A stretch of 9,064 nt of DNA from Clostridia bacterium. Its GTDB lineage: Bacteria > Bacillota_A > Clostridia > Christensenellales > CAG-138. The notes below the pieces were generated by a model, which had not been told where the DNA came from, did not search any database, and worked only from the letters and a program-made list of their open reading frames with translations. Shown piece after piece: positions 5,898 to 9,064 of the stretch. The stretch spans positions 1 through 9,064 of the forward strand of contig JAFUDD010000419.1 of assembly GCA_017459315.1 (NCBI GenBank), read 5' to 3'. Made by a program: the position numbers and the translations under genes. The first letter of the stretch is position 1; each line of letters begins with the position of its first letter.

Positions 5898-8800
5898 ATG
5901 CCTAACTTCATCACCGAAGATGATATTGAACAGGCGATCCTTGCAAAGCTGAAAGCGGAGCAGGGGTATACTATCGTGCATTGCGATCCGTCGCCGAGCG
6001 CGGCGGAGGTTTTGCCGGACGGCACCGGGCGCAGCGATAAGAAAAAGTGCGTGCTGCCCGCCGTGCTGCACGAAGCGCTTGTGCGGCTGAATCCTTCGAT
6101 CCCGCAGGAAAAGCTGACGGAGATCGAAAAGGATCTCAACCGCGATTTTTCGGGCGCGGATCTGGTGACGACGAATTACAAATATTACAATCAGATCCGA
6201 AACGGCATACCGGTATCGTTTCGCAGGAACGGCAAAGAGGACTTTGATTTTGTGCGGCTTGTGGACTATGCGCAGCCGGAAAACAACACGTTTACGGCGG
6301 TTTCGCAGATGTGGATTCGCGGCAAGCAATACTGGCATCGTCCGGACGTGCTGATCTTTGTGAACGGGCTGCCGATGATCTTTATCGAGCTGAAAAACAG
6401 CATTGTCAAGGTAGAGGAAGCATATAACGGCAATCTGAAACGGTACCTCGCGGATGTGCCAAACCTGTTTGCGTTCAATCAGGTCTGTGTGCTTTCTAAC
6501 GGGCTTGAGACGCGGCTCGGCGCGTTCAACGCGGGCTACAATCATTTCTTTGAATGGCTGAAGGTTGATTCCGAAAAGGAACGTCCGGATCGCAAGGCGA
6601 TTCACAGCGCAAGCACCGTCGGAGAAAGCTCCGTGCGGTATTTTGTGGATGGTTTTCTTCATAAAGCGCATCTTATTGATTATATTGAAAACTTCATCAT
6701 GTTCCGGAATCAGCGGGACAAGATCGTTGCCAAGAACCACCAATTTCTCGGCGTGAACAATCTGATGGAATCGGTCAGAAACCGAAAGGAACTGAACGGA
6801 AAGCTCGGCGTATTCTGGCACACGCAGGGATCGGGCAAGTCGTTTTCGATGGTGTTCTTTGTCCGCAAGGTGCGGCGGAAGATCGCGGGGAACTTCACGT
6901 TCCTTGTCATCACGGATCGGGAGGATTTGGACGAGCAGATCCACAAGAATTTTGTGAAAACCGAGGTCATCGGGCCCAAGGATGAATGTCAGCCGAAAAA
7001 CGGGCAGCAGCTGCGCGAATATCTCCAGACCAATAAGCCGATCGTCTTTACATTGATTCACAAATTCCGCTATGACAAGGGGAAGAAATACCCAGTGCTT
7101 TCCACGCGGGATGATATTTTGGTGCTTGTGGACGAAGCGCACCGGACGCAGTATAAGGATTTGGCGGAAAACATGCGCACGGCGCTTCCGAACGCCAACT
7201 ATATCGCGTTTACCGGCACGCCGCTGCTCGGCAGCAAGCGATTGACGAATCAATGGTTCGGCAACTATGTTTCCGAATACAATTTTGCGCAATCCGTGGA
7301 GGATGGCTCTACGGTGCCGTTGTTCTACTCGCGCCGCGTGCCGGAGGTCTGGCTCCAGAACGACTTTTTGGATGATGATGTGGTGGACATCATCGAAGAC
7401 GAGAATCTGAACGATGATGAAACGCGGCTCTTGGAAAACTCGTCCTCGCGTATTTTGGAGGTCATCAAGCGCGAAGATCGGCTCGATAAAATCGCGCAGG
7501 ACATCGCTCAGCACTTTCCGCGAAGGGGATTTCTCGGCAAAGGCTTGGTCGTTTCGGTTGACAAATATACAACCGTCAAAATGTACGACAAGGTGCAGCA
7601 TTACTGGGGAATCGAAAAGCAGAAGATTATGCAGGAGCGCAACGCCGCTCCAACGAAGGAACAGCGGGATGAGCTGACGCGGATCCTGAACTACATGAAC
7701 CGCGTGGAAATGGCGGTGATTGTTTCCGAAGAAGCGGATGAAATCGAGAAATTTCAAAAACAGGGTTTGGACATCGCCGTGCATCGGCAGAAAATGAACG
7801 CAATTACGCCGGAGGGATTGGATATCGAGGATCGGTTCAAGGATCCAAACGATCCCTTACAGTTGGTATTCGTCTGCGCGATGTGGCTGACCGGCTTTGA
7901 TGTGGAGAACCTTTCGACGCTGTATTTGGACAAGCCGATGAAAGGGCATACGCTGATGCAGGCGATCGCGCGCGCAAACCGCACCTATCCCAACAAGCCA
8001 TGTGGAATCATTGTCGATTACGTGAACGTGTTCCGGTATATGCAAAAAGCATTGTCGGATTATGCAACTGGCGATGACGGCACAGAATTCCCTGCAAAGG
8101 ATATCGATCGGCTGATTGAATTGATCGATCAAACGATCGATGAGGCGGACCGGTTCCTGATCGGTCTCGGAATTGATCTGGAAGCGATCATCGCGGATTC
8201 GAACACGCTTGACCGTCTGGATGATCTTCGTGCCGCGTACGATACGATCCTTGCAAACGATGAAAACAAAGACAAGTTCAAGGTAATTCTAAACACCTTG
8301 ATGAATCTTTACGAGGCATCTCGCCCCGAGATCTTTGAAAAGGGTTGGAGCAACGGCAAATTCTCCCCGCTCACATATTTGTATGGGTTATTCTGCCATA
8401 CGATCAATGACGAGAAGATCGCGCGGGCGCGTCTGCGCATGGCGCAGGTACTGGATACCAGCGTGCTGTCACAGCAAGCCGAGGACAATGACGACGGTAT
8501 TGTGATTCATCAGGGGAAGGTCATTGACCTGTCGAAGATCAATGTCGAAGATTTGAGAAAGGAGATCAAGCAGGCGCAATACAAGGCGATTGAAATCGAT
8601 GATCTGCGCACATACCTTGAGCAGGCGCTTGCACAGATGCTCGCAAAGAATTGCACGCGGCAGCAATTCTCACAACGGTTTAAAAACATTATTGATCGGT
8701 ACAATGCCGGCGGATCGGAAAATGAAGATTACTATGAGCAGTTGCTTCAGCTCATTGAGGATTTAAAAGCGGAACAAAAGCGTCCGGAAGCCGAAGGATT

Positions 8801-9064
8801 AACAGAGGAAGAACTGGAAATATTCGACCTGTTGATCGCCGGCAAGAAACTGACGCGCGCGGAGGAACAGACAGTAAAGCTTTCCGCCAAGAATCTTTTC
8901 AAAAAGCTAACCGAGGAAAAGCAAACGCTGCTCGTTGTCGATTGGTACAAGGACGAACAGCCCAAAGCGAAAGTGAAAGCAGCTATCGAACATTCATTGG
9001 ATCATGACCTGCCTAACAGCTATGATAAGGAATCTTTTGACAGCAAGATCGATCTGCTTTTGAA
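5898..9064 (+). CDS. hsdR: Type I restriction subunit HsdR (3' end beyond window)
   Basis: HsdR is the ATP-driven translocase and nuclease that joins M2S and cuts unmodified DNA. ATG 5898 has AGGCGG (5885-5890) 7 nt upstream. The frame is open for 1,055 codons to the window edge; given the usual family length of about 1,000-1,100 residues, probably only a short tail is missing. The N-terminal PD-(D/E)xK nuclease shows Asp150, Glu164 and Lys166 (RPDVLIF...FIELK). Next comes NLKRY (179-183), where the QxxxY motif of EcoR124I-like enzymes would lie, with Asn in place of Gln. Helicase motifs follow: Walker A TQGSGKS (309-315), DEAH (412-415), FTGTP (438-442), TGFD (665-668) and QAIARANR (688-695). 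The remainder is a helical C-terminal domain thought to bind the methylase core. No frameshift or stop is visible, so hsdR looks intact although hsdM is not. It is the last visible gene of the operon and is compositionally like hsdM rather than the cargo genes. Confidence 0.96.
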   Translation, partial: MPNFITEDDIEQAILAKLKAEQGYTIVHCDPSPSAAEVLPDGTGRSDKKKCVLPAVLHEALVRLNPSIPQEKLTEIEKDLNRDFSGADLVTTNYKYYNQIRNGIPVSFRRNGKEDFDFVRLVDYAQPENNTFTAVSQMWIRGKQYWHRPDVLIFVNGLPMIFIELKNSIVKVEEAYNGNLKRYLADVPNLFAFNQVCVLSNGLETRLGAFNAGYNHFFEWLKVDSEKERPDRKAIHSASTVGESSVRYFVDGFLHKAHLIDYIENFIMFRNQRDKIVAKNHQFLGVNNLMESVRNRKELNGKLGVFWHTQGSGKSFSMVFFVRKVRRKIAGNFTFLVITDREDLDEQIHKNFVKTEVIGPKDECQPKNGQQLREYLQTNKPIVFTLIHKFRYDKGKKYPVLSTRDDILVLVDEAHRTQYKDLAENMRTALPNANYIAFTGTPLLGSKRLTNQWFGNYVSEYNFAQSVEDGSTVPLFYSRRVPEVWLQNDFLDDDVVDIIEDENLNDDETRLLENSSSRILEVIKREDRLDKIAQDIAQHFPRRGFLGKGLVVSVDKYTTVKMYDKVQHYWGIEKQKIMQERNAAPTKEQRDELTRILNYMNRVEMAVIVSEEADEIEKFQKQGLDIAVHRQKMNAITPEGLDIEDRFKDPNDPLQLVFVCAMWLTGFDVENLSTLYLDKPMKGHTLMQAIARANRTYPNKPCGIIVDYVNVFRYMQKALSDYATGDDGTEFPAKDIDRLIELIDQTIDEADRFLIGLGIDLEAIIADSNTLDRLDDLRAAYDTILANDENKDKFKVILNTLMNLYEASRPEIFEKGWSNGKFSPLTYLYGLFCHTINDEKIARARLRMAQVLDTSVLSQQAEDNDDGIVIHQGKVIDLSKINVEDLRKEIKQAQYKAIEIDDLRTYLEQALAQMLAKNCTRQQFSQRFKNIIDRYNAGGSENEDYYEQLLQLIEDLKAEQKRPEAEGLTEEELEIFDLLIAGKKLTRAEEQTVKLSAKNLFKKLTEEKQTLLVVDWYKDEQPKAKVKAAIEHSLDHDLPNSYDKESFDSKIDLLL

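Noticed and set aside
5841..7784. Long minus-strand open frame (647 codons) opposite hsdR
   Set aside because: It lies antisense to an hsdR frame carrying every nuclease and helicase motif. Its product is rich in Arg, His and Val without recognisable domains, as expected of a codon-bias shadow.
1..9064. CRISPR array, tRNA/rRNA genes, transposase or integrase
   Set aside because: No regularly spaced repeats, RNA-gene signatures or recombinase-like reading frames were seen on either strand.

Overview
The window holds a nearly complete type I restriction-modification (R-M) locus read left to right on the + strand, with a Fic-family gene upstream. Strong Shine-Dalgarno sites, very tight gene spacing, GTG/TTG start candidates and moderate GC with AT-rich inserts would suit a Bacillota (Clostridia-like) genome or metagenome contig. 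That is an inference from style only, because no taxonomic marker gene is present.

Layout: (1) 1-636, the 3' part of a Fic-domain AMP-transferase gene that enters from the left edge. (2) 637-767, the only sizeable intergenic gap, with a convincing sigma-A-type promoter (TTGTAA-N17-TATAAT) and ribosome binding site for hsdM. (3) 768-2540, hsdM, the N6-adenine methyltransferase subunit, interrupted by an in-frame TGA at codon 23; the rest of the frame is open. (4) 2543-3640, hsdS, the specificity subunit, whose two target-recognition domains are AT-rich while the conserved spacer is GC-richer. (5) 3642-5875, three AT-rich accessory genes between hsdS and hsdR: an uncharacterised mostly helical protein with an RHNN motif (possibly HEPN-like), a DUF2971-family protein with a TTG start, and a small single-pass membrane protein. 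(6) 5898 to the right edge, hsdR, the restriction/translocase subunit, open to the last base and probably missing only its extreme C-terminus.

How the genes would work together: HsdM2-HsdS would methylate host sites, and HsdR would join it to translocate and cut unmodified DNA. Gaps of 1 to 36 nt between consecutive genes from hsdM to hsdR indicate one transcript from the promoter at 704-732, so the three cargo genes would be co-expressed with the R-M enzymes. If the TGA in hsdM is real, both methylation and restriction are probably lost or depend on rare read-through or internal re-initiation, because HsdR needs the M2S core to engage DNA. The most notable features are this apparent single-base GGA-to-TGA nonsense change and the three-gene cassette inside the operon, which is a candidate accessory anti-phage or R-M-guarding module of unproven function.
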